A stretch of DNA of 64,000 nucleotides from Heterodera schachtii (GCA_023374025.1 SIJG01000008.1:1480215-1544214), one strand, 5' to 3'; numbered from the stretch's first letter, positions 21,016 to 35,820 are shown. Notes: generated by a model not told the origin, from the sequence alone. Numbers and translations are program-made.

Positions 21016-24000
21016 GATATATATATAATCTAGAAGAAGACGAGGTTTAAAAGATGATCATAAATAAGATATAAAAATAATAAAGTATTTTTACAATTAT
21101 TAAAGCCAAATCTATGATACAGAAAAAGCGAACTAAAATATTCAATAAATACTTTGATTAATTTAAGATAAATTAGACTAACTTTTATTAAAAAAATGTG
21201 AAGATTTTATTGATTAATTCATAAAATTTTTTTAAATGTTATCACACGTTTATTAATTATTAAATATATTGCTTTTTTTATTTATATGAAACAAAAGTAA
21301 AAATTAACTCAATAACAAATATAAATAAATAATAGAATTTAAACATTTTCAATATTAAAAAAATTTTATAATGTTTCTCAAATAAGCTAATAAAATTATT
21401 TAATAAAAAGGAAATAATATAAACGGGTGAAATGCTTGACCTTGATGGAAATGATAAACTTAAAAAAACTAATTCTTAAATAATAATGCAATCTTAATAT
21501 AAAAATTTTTTATGAATAAGCATTAAAAGATTTAAAAGAAAATACTATTTTAAGCAAAAATTATAATTTTATTTAATGAAACATAAAATACTTTTAAATG
21601 ATTTGTTAAATAATTAACCGAAAATCAATTATCTAGAAATTTAATGATTTTTTAAAGAAAGTTAAAATGCGCAGTGAATTTTAATAAACTAATTTTGATA
21701 AAACAGTTATTAAATTATATTTCTAATTTAAACAATAAATAAAAATTAAAATTATAAAAAAATTTTAAATAATTGATCAGAATCATAAAAACGATAAATG
21801 AAAAAAATTTAATATAATTTTCATTAATTGGATTGTGTTAAAAGAAGAATTTAAACAATTAATGTTTAAAATTAAAGCAAATTTCAAAAAACAAACACAT
21901 AACAATGACCAAAAAATAAACTAGACAAGATTATTTTTAGCTTTTGTTTATCATACATGTGAAAAAACAATTAATGCAATTATATTTAATAATAAAAAAT
22001 AATGAATTAAAATTTATTACAATTTATAAAAATATATAATACACAATTAAAAATATTATAAATTTTTAAATTAACTAAATAACAAATTATTAAATAATTA
22101 AAAATATTAGTACTAAAATATAAATTCTCAAAAATTGCAAAAAGCGATTTGAATATTTTTTAAAGTAGTAAAACATATTATGCAATTTTATTATGTTTCA
22201 TAAAAACTATTCTGTGATCAAATCAAATAATTTTTTAAATCGAAAAAAGATTTTTAGAAATTAAAAAAGAAGAACGTTGAATGATATATGTAAGATTAAA
22301 ATTGAAATTATAAATCGAAATGGCTGAAAAAATGATTCAAAGAATTAATTGAAACTGTGATTAATTAATAAAAATAAAAATTTGATTAATTGGGTTTATC
22401 ATTTTTTTATAAAAACATATCCATCAAAGAATAATTTTAATTTTTAAAAATATAAAGACTATTCTACATTATTCTTAAAATTATATTTGTCATTTTTAAT
22501 CAAATATAATGTTAAATAATAATAAATAAATATTATAGTGAAATAAAATCCGATTCAAAATTTTATAATTTGTTAAATTTTATTGATTTCAAAAGCATTT
22601 CTAACTTAAATAATTAATATATTTTTTCTTTAATAAGTTAGTTATTAAAATTGGGCACAAAATAACATCAAATAGAAAATAGAAATGAAAGACTAAATAA
22701 TTTATAATCAGTACAGTATAATCATTTTTATTATTTTTTTTAAAATAAATATGTGGAACAAAAATTAATTTGAAAATTGAAAGAAATAGATAAAAAAAAA
22801 CGGTAAAATTATTTCAAATACTTAACGATTCAAAACAAGGTTTATCGTGAATAATTGTTTAGGGTATTTTTCAAATAAATAAATTAAAATATTTTTTAAA
22901 AAAGGAATACAAGATAAAACATTAAAATAAACAAAACATTTTATTTAAAACACGAGAAAAGAATTGACAGAATGAATAAAAAAAATACCAAAAAGAAAAA
23001 TTATTATTTAACACAAATAAATTAAATATAAAACCAAAAATATTTGCTAAATTCTCCATTTATTTAAATTTAAATGATGCAAATGTATATAAGTAACAAA
23101 CCCGACCGCCGAATGCTACTAGTTATGGTTCGTTCGCAGCGAGATGAATAAAATAATAAAAATAATTTTGAAAATTTTTGGGGATTGGCACGTTTTGCCA
23201 TATGTTTCTATAACAAAAAAAAAGCGAAAAATTATAATAGTTTATTAATTAAAACTGGACCTTTTCAAAAAACCTATCTATAGCTATTTTTTATTTCGAT
23301 TTTGCCTGTAACGGTTTGTTTAATCAAAAATATAGGAAAATACAGATACAAAAACGATTCTTGGCTTGGTCCAGCTACAGGTTGTGCTTTAATTAAAATA
23401 TAAAATCCGACTTAATCTACAAATTTGAGAATTTTGGTTAAATTCTAAAAAATTCTTAGGGAATTGGGTCGTTTGGTTCCCATAAATTTGGAAAAACGCA
23501 GCCATTGATTGGCCTATTTTTAAAACAATAATGCAATATTACCCATTCAGATTAAATTTAAAAATAATAAAAATGATTATCAAATAATTTTTTTAGGCAA
23601 CTGATATATTATTTAACTAATAACATAATAAAAAAAATTATCAAAGTTTGACCGATCGAAGCAAAACAGTTAACGACTAATTGTGAGATTAGAATAATTA
23701 ATAATAAAAAATGATAATTTACAATTATTAAAATTGAAAATGAATTCTTAACCTCGGAAAGCTGTGACAAGAACCGAAAATAACAATGGCATATTTGTCG
23801 TTATTTTTATCACTATTTTTTAATGCTTTAGATTTATATAATATAAAGATAGTGAAATTATTTGTAAAATATGAACTTAAAAATAACTTTAAGTTTGATA
23901 AAATTAAAATCTCAAAAACTAAAATTTTTAAATCATAAATCAGAAAATAACAAATGTATCATCATTTATTAGGACATTATGTATATAGTTAAAAATGAGA

Positions 24001-25152
24001 ACATATAAAAGCCAAATTATATTAATTGTATGACAGAAATCAAAATATAATACCGGCTTTACCAAATATATTCTTACAAAAAATTCTCTAAACCATTAAC
24101 TCCTTTTTTCAAATCACTTAGCAAATTTACTAAAAAATAAAAAAAATTACAGTAAATAAAATGATCAAGCGAGAAATTTAATTATGCGCGAATTAAAAAA
24201 CAAAATAAATATTGCATTTGATAACAATTAAAAAAATATATATAAATAACCATTATAAAATCATTATATTTTGAATTATTAATCTAAAAGTAATTGGAAG
24301 TGTCAAAGACATACAACGCGAATGTGTACGACCAAGAAAAAAAATATATAAAATAAACTTAGTAAGACGTAGGGATCCATCCACGTCAGAGTGTCTTAAA
24401 TTAATATTTAAATATTTATAATTAACTTTAAGTGTTCATCAGTTTGTACGTGATTGCAACAGAAAATTGATATTGATAATTATCATAATTGCAAACTTAT
24501 CTTTTTATACAGCTAACAATTTTCAAATTAATTTATAAAAAATGAACAAAAACATTATGCATCGTCATTTTCTAAGAAAAGAAAATTAAATACAAATTTG
24601 AATAAAAATATTAACAAAATGTTAAAATTATTAATTGATAAAATTTCAAAAATTTTTTGAAAAATAAGCAAAATATAATAATACATATTTGAATACACAA
24701 AAACGATCAAATTTTATAAAACCTTCGAAGGGCATCTAAAAAAATAGACCTCTTTTGAACATGAGTGATAAAAAAGAATAATAAACATTAAAACATAATT
24801 TCAAAAAATGTTAACAATTAAAAAAATAGCTTAAAAAAAAGTAAGAAGGAAATAAAACACAAAAATATAAAAAACATAATAAAAAGGAAATTCAAAAAAT
24901 TTAACTCTAATTTTTCGAGATGCTCCATGATTGAAAAACCCGTGAAATAACCCAAAATTGTTTCATATTTTTATTTAATTTTAAAAATTGATAAATGAGA
25001 ATTGAATTTTTGAGGTTTAGCACCTTTTGTAATATTTTCTATGTATTTCTATGAGTTTCAAAATCGATAAATAAATATTTAAAAAATTAATTTTTTTTAA
25101 TGTTCAACCCAAATAGAAACGCAGAAAATTTCGCAATGAAATTTTAAATTTA
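21016..25152. other. A-rich desert made of dispersed AT-rich repeat
   Basis: No gene. Anchors shared with other deserts: the inverted copy at 23103-23141 of the motif at 5827-5864; CCAGCTACAGGTTG near 23382, close to CCAGTTACAGGTTG near 38159; 24281-24340 (ACAACGCGA and TACGACCAAG) shared with 41731-41788, 48781-48840 and 57714-57765; and ATGAGTGATAAAAAAG near 24761. 24918-24955 is a short piece of the 4990 island family. Confidence 0.65.
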
Positions 25153-27335
25153 CGTTCCGGTTTTACATAAGACATCGTTCCGTTATCACCCAGTGGTAAC
25201 AACGTTCCGGTTTTTAAATAAGACATCGGTTCCGTTATCACACAGAGATAACAACGGTTCCGGGTTTTACATACGAAATTGGTTCCGTTATCACACAGAG
25301 GTAACAACGGTTCCGGATTTTACATAAGAAATTGGTTCCGTTATCAACCATAGGTAACAACGGTTCCGGTTTTTAAATAAGACATCGGTTCCTTTATCAC
25401 CCAGTGCTAACAACGTTCCGTTTTTACATAAGACATCGTTCCGTTATCACCCAGTGGTAACAACGTTCCGGTTTTTAAATAGACATCGGTTCCTTTATCA
25501 CACAGAGGTAACAACGTTCCGGTTTTTAATTAAAACATCGGTTCCGTTATCACCCAGTGGTAACAACGTTCCGGTTTTTAAATAAGACATCGGTTCCTTT
25601 ATCACACAGAGGTAACAACGTTCCGGTTTTTAAATAAGACATCGGTTCCGTTATCACACAGAGATAACAACGGTTCCGGGTTTTACATACGAAATTGGTT
25701 CCGTTATCACACAGAGATAACAACGGTTCCGGGTTTTACATAAGAAATTGGTTCCGTTATCAACCATAGGTAACAACGGTTCAGGTTTTTAAATAGACAT
25801 CGGTTCCTTTATCACACAGAGGTAACAACGTTCCGGTTTTTAATTAAAACATCGGTTCCGTTATCACCCAGTGGTAACAACGTTCCGGTTTTTAAATAAG
25901 ACATCGGTTCCTTTATCACACAGAGGTAACAACGTTCCGGTTTTTAAATAAGACATCGGTTCCGTTATCACACAGAGATAACAACGGTTCCGGGTTTTAC
26001 ATACGAAATTGGTTCCGTTATCACACAGAGGTAACAACGGTTCCGGATTTTACATAAGAAATTGGTTCCGTTATCAACCATAGGTAACAACGGTTCAGGT
26101 TTTTAAATAGACATCGGTTCCTTTATCACACAGAGGTAACAACGTTCCGGTTTTTAAATAAGACATCGGTTCCGTTATCACACAGAGATAACAACGGTTC
26201 CGGGTTTTACATACGAAATTGGTTCCGTTATCAACCATAGGTAACAACGGTTCAGGTTTTTAAATAAGACATCGGTTCCTTTATCACACAGAGGTAACAA
26301 CGTTCCGGTTTTTAAATAAGACATCGGTTCCGTTATCACACAGAGATAACAACGGTTCCGGGTTTTACATACGAAATTGGTTCCGTTATCACACAGAGAT
26401 AACAACGGTTCCGGGTTTTACATAAGAAATTGGTTCCGTTATCAACCATAGGTAACAACGGTTCAGGTTTTTAAATAGACATCGGTTCCTTTATCACACA
26501 GAGGTAACAACGTTCCGGTTTTTAATTAAAACATCGGTTCCGTTATCACCCAGTGGTAACAACGTTCCGGTTTTTAAATAAGACATCGGTTCCTTTATCA
26601 CACAGAGGTAACAACGTTCCGGTTTTTAAATAAGACATCGGTTCCGTTATCACACAGAGATAACAACGGTTCCGGGTTTTACATACGAAATTGGTTCCGT
26701 TATCACACAGAGGTAACAACGGTTCCGGATTTTACATAAGAAATTGGTTCCGTTATCAACCATAGGTAACAACGGTTCAGGTTTTTAAATAGACATCGGT
26801 TCCTTTATCACACAGAGGTAACAACGTTCCGGTTTTTAATTAAAACATCGGTTCCGTTATCACACAGAGGTAACAACGTTCCGGTTTTTAATTAAAACAT
26901 CGGTTCCGTTATCACACAGAGGTAACAACGGTTCCGGATCTTACATAAGAAATTGGTTCTGTTATCATCCAAAGGTAACAACGGTTCCGGTTTTTAAAAA
27001 AGACATTGGTTCCGTTATCACACAGAGGTAACAACGGTTCCGGATTTTTCATAAGAAATTGGTTCCGTTATCAACCATAGGTAACAACGGTTCCTGTTTT
27101 TAAATAAGATATCGGTTCCGTTATCACACAGAGGTAACAACGGTTCCGGTTTTTAATTAAAACATCGGTTCCGTTATCACACAGAGGTAACAACGGTTCC
27201 GGATTTTACATAAGAAATTGGTTCTGTTACCATCCAAAGGTAACAACGGTTCCGGATCTTACATAAGAAATTGGTTCTGTTATCATCCAAAGGTAACAAC
27301 GGTTCCGGTTTTTAAAAAAGACATTGGTTCCGTTA

Positions 27336-29838
27336 TCACACAGAGGTAACAACGGTTCCGGATTTTTCATAAGAAATTGGTTCCGTTATCAACCATAGGT
27401 AACAACGGTTCCGGTTTTTAAATAAGACATCGGTTCCTTTATCACCCAGTGGTAACAACGTTCCGGTTTTTAAATAAAACATCGGTTCCGTTATCACACA
27501 GAGGTAACAACGGTTCCGGATTTTACATAAGAAATTGGTTCCGTTATCATACAGAGGTAACAACGGTTCCGGTTTTTAAATAGACATCGGTTCCTTTATC
27601 ACACAGAGGTAACAACGTTCCGGTTTTTAATTAAAACATCGGTTCCGTTATCACACAGAGGTAACAACGTTCCGGTTTTTAAATAAAACATCGGTTCCGT
27701 TATCACACAGAGGTAACAACGGTTCCGGATTTTACATAAGAAATTGGTTCCGTTATCATACAGAGGTAACAACGGTTCCGGATTTTACATAAGAAATTGG
27801 TTCCGTTATCAACCATAGGTAACAACTGTTCCGGTTTTTAAATAGACATCGGTTCCTTTATCACACAGAGGTAACAACGTTCCGGTTTTTAATTAAAACA
27901 TCGGTTCCGTTATCACACAGAGGTAACAACGTTCCGGTTTTTAATTAAAACATCGGTTCCGTTATCACACAGAGGTAACAACGGTTCCGGATTTTACATA
28001 AGAAATTGGTTCTGTTATCATCCAAAGGTAACAACGGTTCCGGTTTTAAAAAAAGACATTGGTTCCGTTATCACACAGAGGTAATCGGTTCCGTTATCAC
28101 ACAGAGGTAACAACGGTTCCGGTTTTTAATTAAAACATCGGTTCCGTTATCACACAGAGGTAACAACGGTTCCGGATTTTACATAAGAAATTGGTTCTGT
28201 TACCATCCAAAGGTAACAACGGTTCCGGATTTTACATAAGAAATTGGTTCTGTTATCATCCAAAGGTAACAACGGTTCCGGTTTTTAAATAAGAAATTGG
28301 TTCCGTTATCACACAGAGGTAACAACGGTTCCGGATTTTACATAAGAAATTGGTTCTGTTACCATCCAAAGGTAACAACGGTTCCGGATTTTACATAAGA
28401 AATTGGTTCCGTTATCATACAGAGGTAACAACGGTTCCGGATTTTACATAAGAAATTGGTTCCGTTATCAACCATAGGTAACAACTGTTCCGGTTTTTAA
28501 ATAGACATCGGTTCCTTTATCACACAGAGGTAACAACGTTCCGGTTTTTAATTAAAACATCGGTTCCGTTATCACACAGAGGTAACAACGGTTCCGGATT
28601 TTTCATAAGAAATTGGTTCCGTTATCAACCATAGGTAACAACGGTTCCTGTTTTTAAATAAGATATCGGTTCCGTTATCATACAGAGGTAACAACGGTTC
28701 CGGATTTTACATAAGAAATTGGTTCCGTTATCAACCATAGGTAACAACTGTTCCGGTTTTTAAATAGACATCGGTTCCTTTATCACACAGAGGTAACAAC
28801 GTTCCGGTTTTTAATTAAAACATCGGTTCCGTTATCACACAGAGGTAACAACGTTCCGGTTTTTAATTAAAACATCGGTTCCGTTATCACACAGAGGTAA
28901 CAACGGTTCCGGATTTTACATAAGAAATTGGTTCTGTTATCATCCAAAGGTAACAACGGTTCCGGTTTTAAAAAAAGACATTGGTTCCGTTATCACACAG
29001 AGGTAACAACGGTTCCGGATTTTTCATAAGAAATTGGTTCCGTTATCAACCATAGGTAACAACGGTTCCTGTTTTTAAATAAGATATCGGTTCCGTTATC
29101 ACACAGAGGTAACAACGGTTCCGGTTTTTAATTAAAACATCGGTTCCGTTATCACACAGAGGTAACAACGGTTCCGGATTTTACATAAGAAATTGGTTCT
29201 GTTACCATCCAAAGGTAACAACGGTTCCGGATTTTACATAAGAAATTGGTTCTGTTATCATCCAAAGGTAACAACGGTTCCGGTTTTTAAATAAGAAATT
29301 GGTTCCGTTATCACACAGAGGTAACAACGGTTCCGGATTTTACATAAGAAATTGGTTCTGTTACCATCCAAAGGTAACAACGGTTCCGGATTTTACATAA
29401 GAAATTGGTTCCGTTATCATACAGAGGTAACAACGGTTCCGGATTTTACATAAGAAATTGGTTCCGTTATCAACCATAGGTAACAACTGTTCCGGTTTTT
29501 AAATAGACATCGGTTCCTTTATCACACAGAGGTAACAACGTTCCGGTTTTTAATTAAAACATCGGTTCCGTTATCACACAGAGGTAACAACGGTTCCGGA
29601 TTTTACATAAGAAATTGGTTCTGTTATCATCCAAAGGTAACAACGGTTCCGGTTTTAAAAAAAGACATTGGTTCCGTTATCACACAGAGGTAACAACGGT
29701 TCCGGATTTTTCATAATAAATTGGTTCCGTTATCAACCATAGGTAACAACGGTTCCGGTTTTTAAATAAGATATCGGTTCCGTTATCACATAGAGGTAAC
29801 AACGGTTCCGGTTTTTAAAAAAGACATTGGTTCCGTTA
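27336..29838. repeat. Higher-order repeat block of about 2.5 kb (first copy)
   Basis: Variant markers recur at fixed distance. The irregular junction GGTAATCGGTTCC lies at 28081 and 30583 (2502 bp), and the GGTTCCTG variant at 28645/31148 and 29066/31569 (both 2503 bp). Block edges are arbitrary; I start where a 228-bp segment identical to 29839-30066 begins. Confidence 0.8.
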
Positions 29839-32800
29839 TCACACAGAGGTAACAACGGTTCCGGATTTTTCATAAGAAATTGGTTCCGTTATCAACCATA
29901 GGTAACAACGGTTCCGGTTTTTAAATAAGACATCGGTTCCTTTATCACCCAGTGGTAACAACGTTCCGGTTTTTAAATAAAACATCGGTTCCGTTATCAC
30001 ACAGAGGTAACAACGGTTCCGGATTTTACATAAGAAATTGGTTCCGTTATCATACAGAGGTAACAACGGTTCCGGTTTTTAAATAGACATCGGTTCCTTT
30101 ATCACACAGAGGTAACAACGTTCCGGTTTTTAATTAAAACATCGGTTCCGTTATCACACAGAGGTAACAACGTTCCGGTTTTTAAATAAAACATCGGTTC
30201 CGTTATCACACAGAGGTAACAACGGTTCCGGATTTTACATAAGAAATTGGTTCCGTTATCATACAGAGGTAACAACGGTTCCGGATTTTACATAAGAAAT
30301 TGGTTCCGTTATCAACCATAGGTAACAACTGTTCCGGTTTTTAAATAGACATCGGTTCCTTTATCACACAGAGGTAACAACGTTCCGGTTTTTAATTAAA
30401 ACATCGGTTCCGTTATCACACAGAGGTAACAACGTTCCGGTTTTTAATTAAAACATCGGTTCCGTTATCACACAGAGGTAACAACGGTTCCGGATTTTAC
30501 ATAAGAAATTGGTTCTGTTATCATCCAAAGGTAACAACGGTTCCGGTTTTAAAAAAAGACATTGGTTCCGTTATCACACAGAGGTAATCGGTTCCGTTAT
30601 CACACAGAGGTAACAACGGTTCCGGTTTTTAATTAAAACATCGGTTCCGTTATCACACAGAGGTAACAACGGTTCCGGATTTTACATAAGAAATTGGTTC
30701 TGTTACCATCCAAAGGTAACAACGGTTCCGGATTTTACATAAGAAATTGGTTCTGTTATCATCCAAAGGTAACAACGGTTCCGGTTTTTAAATAAGAAAT
30801 TGGTTCCGTTATCACACAGAGGTAACAACGGTTCCGGATTTTACATAAGAAATTGGTTCTGTTACCATCCAAAGGTAACAACGGTTCCGGATTTTACATA
30901 AGAAATTGGTTCCGTTATCATACAGAGGTAACAACGGTTCCGGATTTTACATAAGAAATTGGTTCCGTTATCAACCATAGGTAACAACTGTTCCGGTTTT
31001 TAAATAGACATCGGTTCCTTTATCACACAGAGGTAACAACGTTCCGGTTTTTAATTAAAACATCGGTTCCGTTATCACACAGAGGTAACAACGGTTCCGG
31101 ATTTTTCATAAGAAATTGGTTCCGTTATCAACCATAGGTAACAACGGTTCCTGTTTTTAAATAAGATATCGGTTCCGTTATCATACAGAGGTAACAACGG
31201 TTCCGGATTTTACATAAGAAATTGGTTCCGTTATCAACCATAGGTAACAACTGTTCCGGTTTTTAAATAGACATCGGTTCCTTTATCACACAGAGGTAAC
31301 AACGTTCCGGTTTTTAATTAAAACATCGGTTCCGTTATCACACAGAGGTAACAACGTTCCGGTTTTTAATTAAAACATCGGTTCCGTTATCACACAGAGG
31401 TAACAACGGTTCCGGATTTTACATAAGAAATTGGTTCTGTTATCATCCAAAGGTAACAACGGTTCCGGTTTTAAAAAAAGACATTGGTTCCGTTATCACA
31501 CAGAGGTAACAACGGTTCCGGATTTTTCATAAGAAATTGGTTCCGTTATCAACCATAGGTAACAACGGTTCCTGTTTTTAAATAAGATATCGGTTCCGTT
31601 ATCACACAGAGGTAACAACGGTTCCGGTTTTTAATTAAAACATCGGTTCCGTTATCACACAGAGGTAACAACGGTTCCGGATTTTACATAAGAAATTGGT
31701 TCTGTTACCATCCAAAGGTAACAACGGTTCCGGATTTTACATAAGAAATTGGTTCTGTTATCATCCAAAGGTAACAACGGTTCCGGTTTTTAAATAAGAA
31801 ATTGGTTCCGTTATCACACAGAGGTAACAACGGTTCCGGATTTTACATAAGAAATTGGTTCTGTTACCATCCAAAGGTAACAACGGTTCCGGATTTTACA
31901 TAAGAAATTGGTTCCGTTATCATACAGAGGTAACAACGGTTCCGGATTTTACATAAGAAATTGGTTCCGTTATCAACCATAGGTAACAACTGTTCCGGTT
32001 TTTAAATAGACATCGGTTCCTTTATCACACAGAGGTAACAACGTTCCGGTTTTTAAATAAAACATCGGTTCCGTTATCACACAGAGGTAACAACGGTTCC
32101 GGATTTTACATAAGAAATTGGTTCCGTTATCATACAGAGGTAACAACGGTTCCGGTTTTTAAATAGACATCGGTTCCTTTATCACACAGAGGTAACAACG
32201 TTCCGGTTTTTAATTAAAACATCGGTTCCGTTATCACACAGAGGTAACAACGTTCCGGTTTTTAAATAAAACATCGGTTCCGTTATCACACAGAGGTAAC
32301 AACGGTTCCGGATTTTACATAAGAAATTGGTTCCGTTATCATACAGAGGTAACAACGGTTCCGGATTTTACATAAGAAATTGGTTCCGTTATCAACCATA
32401 GGTAACAACTGTTCCGGTTTTTAAATAGACATCGGTTCCTTTATCACACAGAGGTAACAACGTTCCGGTTTTTAATTAAAACATCGGTTCCGTTATCACA
32501 CAGAGGTAACAACGTTCCGGTTTTTAATTAAAACATCGGTTCCGTTATCACACAGAGGTAACAACGGTTCCGGATTTTACATAAGAAATTGGTTCTGTTA
32601 TCATCCAAAGGTAACAACGGTTCCGGTTTTAAAAAAAGACATTGGTTCCGTTATCACACAGAGGTAATCGGTTCCGTTATCACACAGAGGTAACAACGGT
32701 TCCGGTTTTTAATTAAAACATCGGTTCCGTTATCACACAGAGGTAACAACGGTTCCGGATTTTACATAAGAAATTGGTTCTGTTACCATCCAAAGGTAAC

Positions 32801-34300
32801 AACGGTTCCGGATTTTACATAAGAAATTGGTTCTGTTATCATCCAAAGGTAACAACGGTTCCGGTTTTTAAATAAGAAATTGGTTCCGTTATCACACAGA
32901 GGTAACAACGGTTCCGGATTTTACATAAGAAATTGGTTCTGTTACCATCCAAAGGTAACAACGGTTCCGGATTTTACATAAGAAATTGGTTCCGTTATCA
33001 TACAGAGGTAACAACGGTTCCGGATTTTACATAAGAAATTGGTTCCGTTATCAACCATAGGTAACAACTGTTCCGGTTTTTAAATAGACATCGGTTCCTT
33101 TATCACACAGAGGTAACAACGTTCCGGTTTTTAATTAAAACATCGGTTCCGTTATCACACAGAGGTAACAACGGTTCCGGATTTTTCATAAGAAATTGGT
33201 TCCGTTATCAACCATAGGTAACAACGGTTCCTGTTTTTAAATAAGATATCGGTTCCGTTATCATACAGAGGTAACAACGGTTCCGGATTTTACATAAGAA
33301 ATTGGTTCCGTTATCAACCATAGGTAACAACTGTTCCGGTTTTTAAATAGACATCGGTTCCTTTATCACACAGAGGTAACAACGTTCCGGTTTTTAATTA
33401 AAACATCGGTTCCGTTATCACACAGAGGTAACAACGTTCCGGTTTTTAATTAAAACATCGGTTCCGTTATCACACAGAGGTAACAACGGTTCCGGATTTT
33501 ACATAAGAAATTGGTTCTGTTATCATCCAAAGGTAACAACGGTTCCGGTTTTAAAAAAAGACATTGGTTCCGTTATCACACAGAGGTAACAACGGTTCCG
33601 GATTTTTCATAAGAAATTGGTTCCGTTATCAACCATAGGTAACAACGGTTCCTGTTTTTAAATAAGATATCGGTTCCGTTATCACACAGAGGTAACAACG
33701 GTTCCGGTTTTTAATTAAAACATCGGTTCCGTTATCACACAGAGGTAACAACGGTTCCGGATTTTACATAAGAAATTGGTTCTGTTACCATCCAAAGGTA
33801 ACAACGGTTCCGGATTTTACATAAGAAATTGGTTCTGTTATCATCCAAAGGTAACAACGGTTCCGGTTTTTAAATAAGAAATTGGTTCCGTTATCACACA
33901 GAGGTAACAACGGTTCCGGATTTTACATAAGAAATTGGTTCTGTTACCATCCAAAGGTAACAACGGTTCCGGATTTTACATAAGAAATTGGTTCCGTTAT
34001 CATACAGAGGTAACAACGGTTCCGGATTTTACATAAGAAATTGGTTCCGTTATCAACCATAGGTAACAACTGTTCCGGTTTTTAAATAGACATCGGTTCC
34101 TTTATCACACAGAGGTAACAACGTTCCGGTTTTTAATTAAAACATCGGTTCCGTTATCACACAGAGGTAACAACGGTTCCGGATTTTACATAAGAAATTG
34201 GTTCTGTTATCATCCAAAGGTAACAACGGTTCCGGTTTTAAAAAAAGACATTGGTTCCGTTATCACACAGAGGTAACAACGGTTCCGGATTTTTCATAAT
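29839..34300. repeat. Further higher-order copies, 2.08-kb spacing
   Basis: The same markers repeat once more but 2080 bp on: 30583 to 32663, 31148 to 33228, 31569 to 33649. Within each copy the two GGTTCCTG markers are 421 bp apart. The 422-bp difference between the two spacings therefore matches the gain or loss of one ~421-bp sub-block, as unequal exchange would produce. Confidence 0.75.
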
Positions 34301-35820
34301 AAATTGGTTCCGTTATCAACCATAGGTAACAACGGTTCCGGTTTTTAAATAAGATATCGGTTCCGTTATCACATAGAGGTAACAACGGTTCCGGTTTTTA
34401 AATAAGATATCGGTTCCGTTATCACACAGAGGTAACAACGGTTCCGGTTTTTAAAAAAGACATTGGTTCCGTTATCACACAGAGGTAACAACGGTTCCGG
34501 ATTTTACATAAGAAATTGGTTCTGTTATCATCCAAAGGTAACAACGGTTCCGGTTTTTAAAAAAGACATTGGTTCCGTTATCACACAGAGGTAACAACGG
34601 TTCCGGATTTTTCATAAGAAATTGGTTCCGTTATCAACCATAGGTAACAACGGTTCCGGTTTTTAAATAAGAAATTGGTTCCGTTATCACACAGAGGTAA
34701 CAACGGTTCCGGATTTTACATAAGAAATTGGTTCTGTTACCATCCAAAGGTAACAACGGTTCCGGATTTTACATAAGAAATTGGTTCCGTTATCATACAG
34801 AGGTAACAACGGTTCCGGATTTTACATAAGAAATTGGTTCCGTTATCAACCATAGGTAACAACTGTTCCGGTTTTTAAATAGACATCGGTTCCTTTATCA
34901 CACAGAGGTAACAACGTTCCGGTTTTTAATTAAAACATCGGTTCCGTTATCACACAGAGGTAACAACGGTTCCGGATTTTACATAAGAAATTGGTTCTGT
35001 TATCATCCAAAGGTAACAACGGTTCCGGTTTTAAAAAAAGACATTGGTTCCGTTATCACACAGAGGTAACAACGGTTCCGGATTTTTCATAATAAATTGG
35101 TTCCGTTATCAACCATAGGTAACAACGGTTCCGGTTTTTAAATAAGATATCGGTTCCGTTATCACATAGAGGTAACAACGGTTCCGGTTTTTAAATAAGA
35201 TATCGGTTCCGTTATCACACAGAGGTAACAACGGTTCCGGTTTTTAAAAAAGACATTGGTTCCGTTATCACACAGAGGTAACAACGGTTCCGGATTTTAC
35301 ATAAGAAATTGGTTCTGTTATCATCCAAAGGTAACAACGGTTCCGGTTTTTAAAAAAGACATTGGTTCCGTTATCACACAGAGGTAACAACGGTTCCGGA
35401 TTTTTCATAAGAAATTGGTTCCGTTATCAACCATAGGTAACAACGGTTCCGGATTTTAAAAAAGACATTGGTTCCGTTATCACACAGAGGTAACAACGGT
35501 TCCGGATTTTTCATAAGAAATTGGTTCCGTTATCAACCATAGGTAACAACGGTTCCGGTTTTTAAATAAGATATCGGTTCCGTTATCACACAGATGTAAC
35601 AACGGTTTCGGTTTTACCTAAGACATCGGTTTCGTTATCATACAGAGGTAACAACGGTTCCGGATTTTTCATAAGAAATTGGTTCCGTTATCAACCATAG
35701 GTAACAACGGTTCCGGTTTTTAAATAAGATATCGGTTTCGTTATCATACAGATGTAACAACGGTTTCGGTTTTACCTAAGACATCGGTTTCGTTATCACC
35801 CATAGGTAACAATGGTTCTG

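Larger units (their letters stand above)
25153..35820. repeat. Satellite array, ~52-bp bipartite monomers, ~10.7 kb
   Basis: Roughly 200 tandem copies. Each monomer has two halves that both start GGTTCCG or a close variant: a ~24-bp half (TTTTAAATAAGACATC or ATTTTACATAAGAAATT) and a ~28-bp half (TTATCACACAGAGGTAACAAC or variants). In the second half GTTATC and GGTAAC or GATAAC form an inverted repeat around a 7-base loop. The edge monomers are most diverged, and the centre is built of near-identical multi-kilobase blocks. The minus-strand frames of 67-75 residues inside it are repeat translations: two of them, 2503 bp apart, read the same. Centromeric, subtelomeric or structural roles cannot be told from sequence alone. 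Confidence 0.97.

Noticed and set aside
20785..21033. Phe/Ala/Arg-rich 82-residue frame
   Set aside because: It reads through a TTTTCGCTTTT low-complexity island and has no protein features.
25104..30066. Minus-strand frames of 67-75 residues with CDNGT/CYLCVITEP motifs
   Set aside because: They are the satellite monomers read as protein, they repeat with the array, and they end wherever a variant introduces a stop.
25153..35820. CRISPR-like direct repeats
   Set aside because: There are no unique spacers: both halves of every monomer repeat. The context is eukaryotic, so this is satellite DNA.
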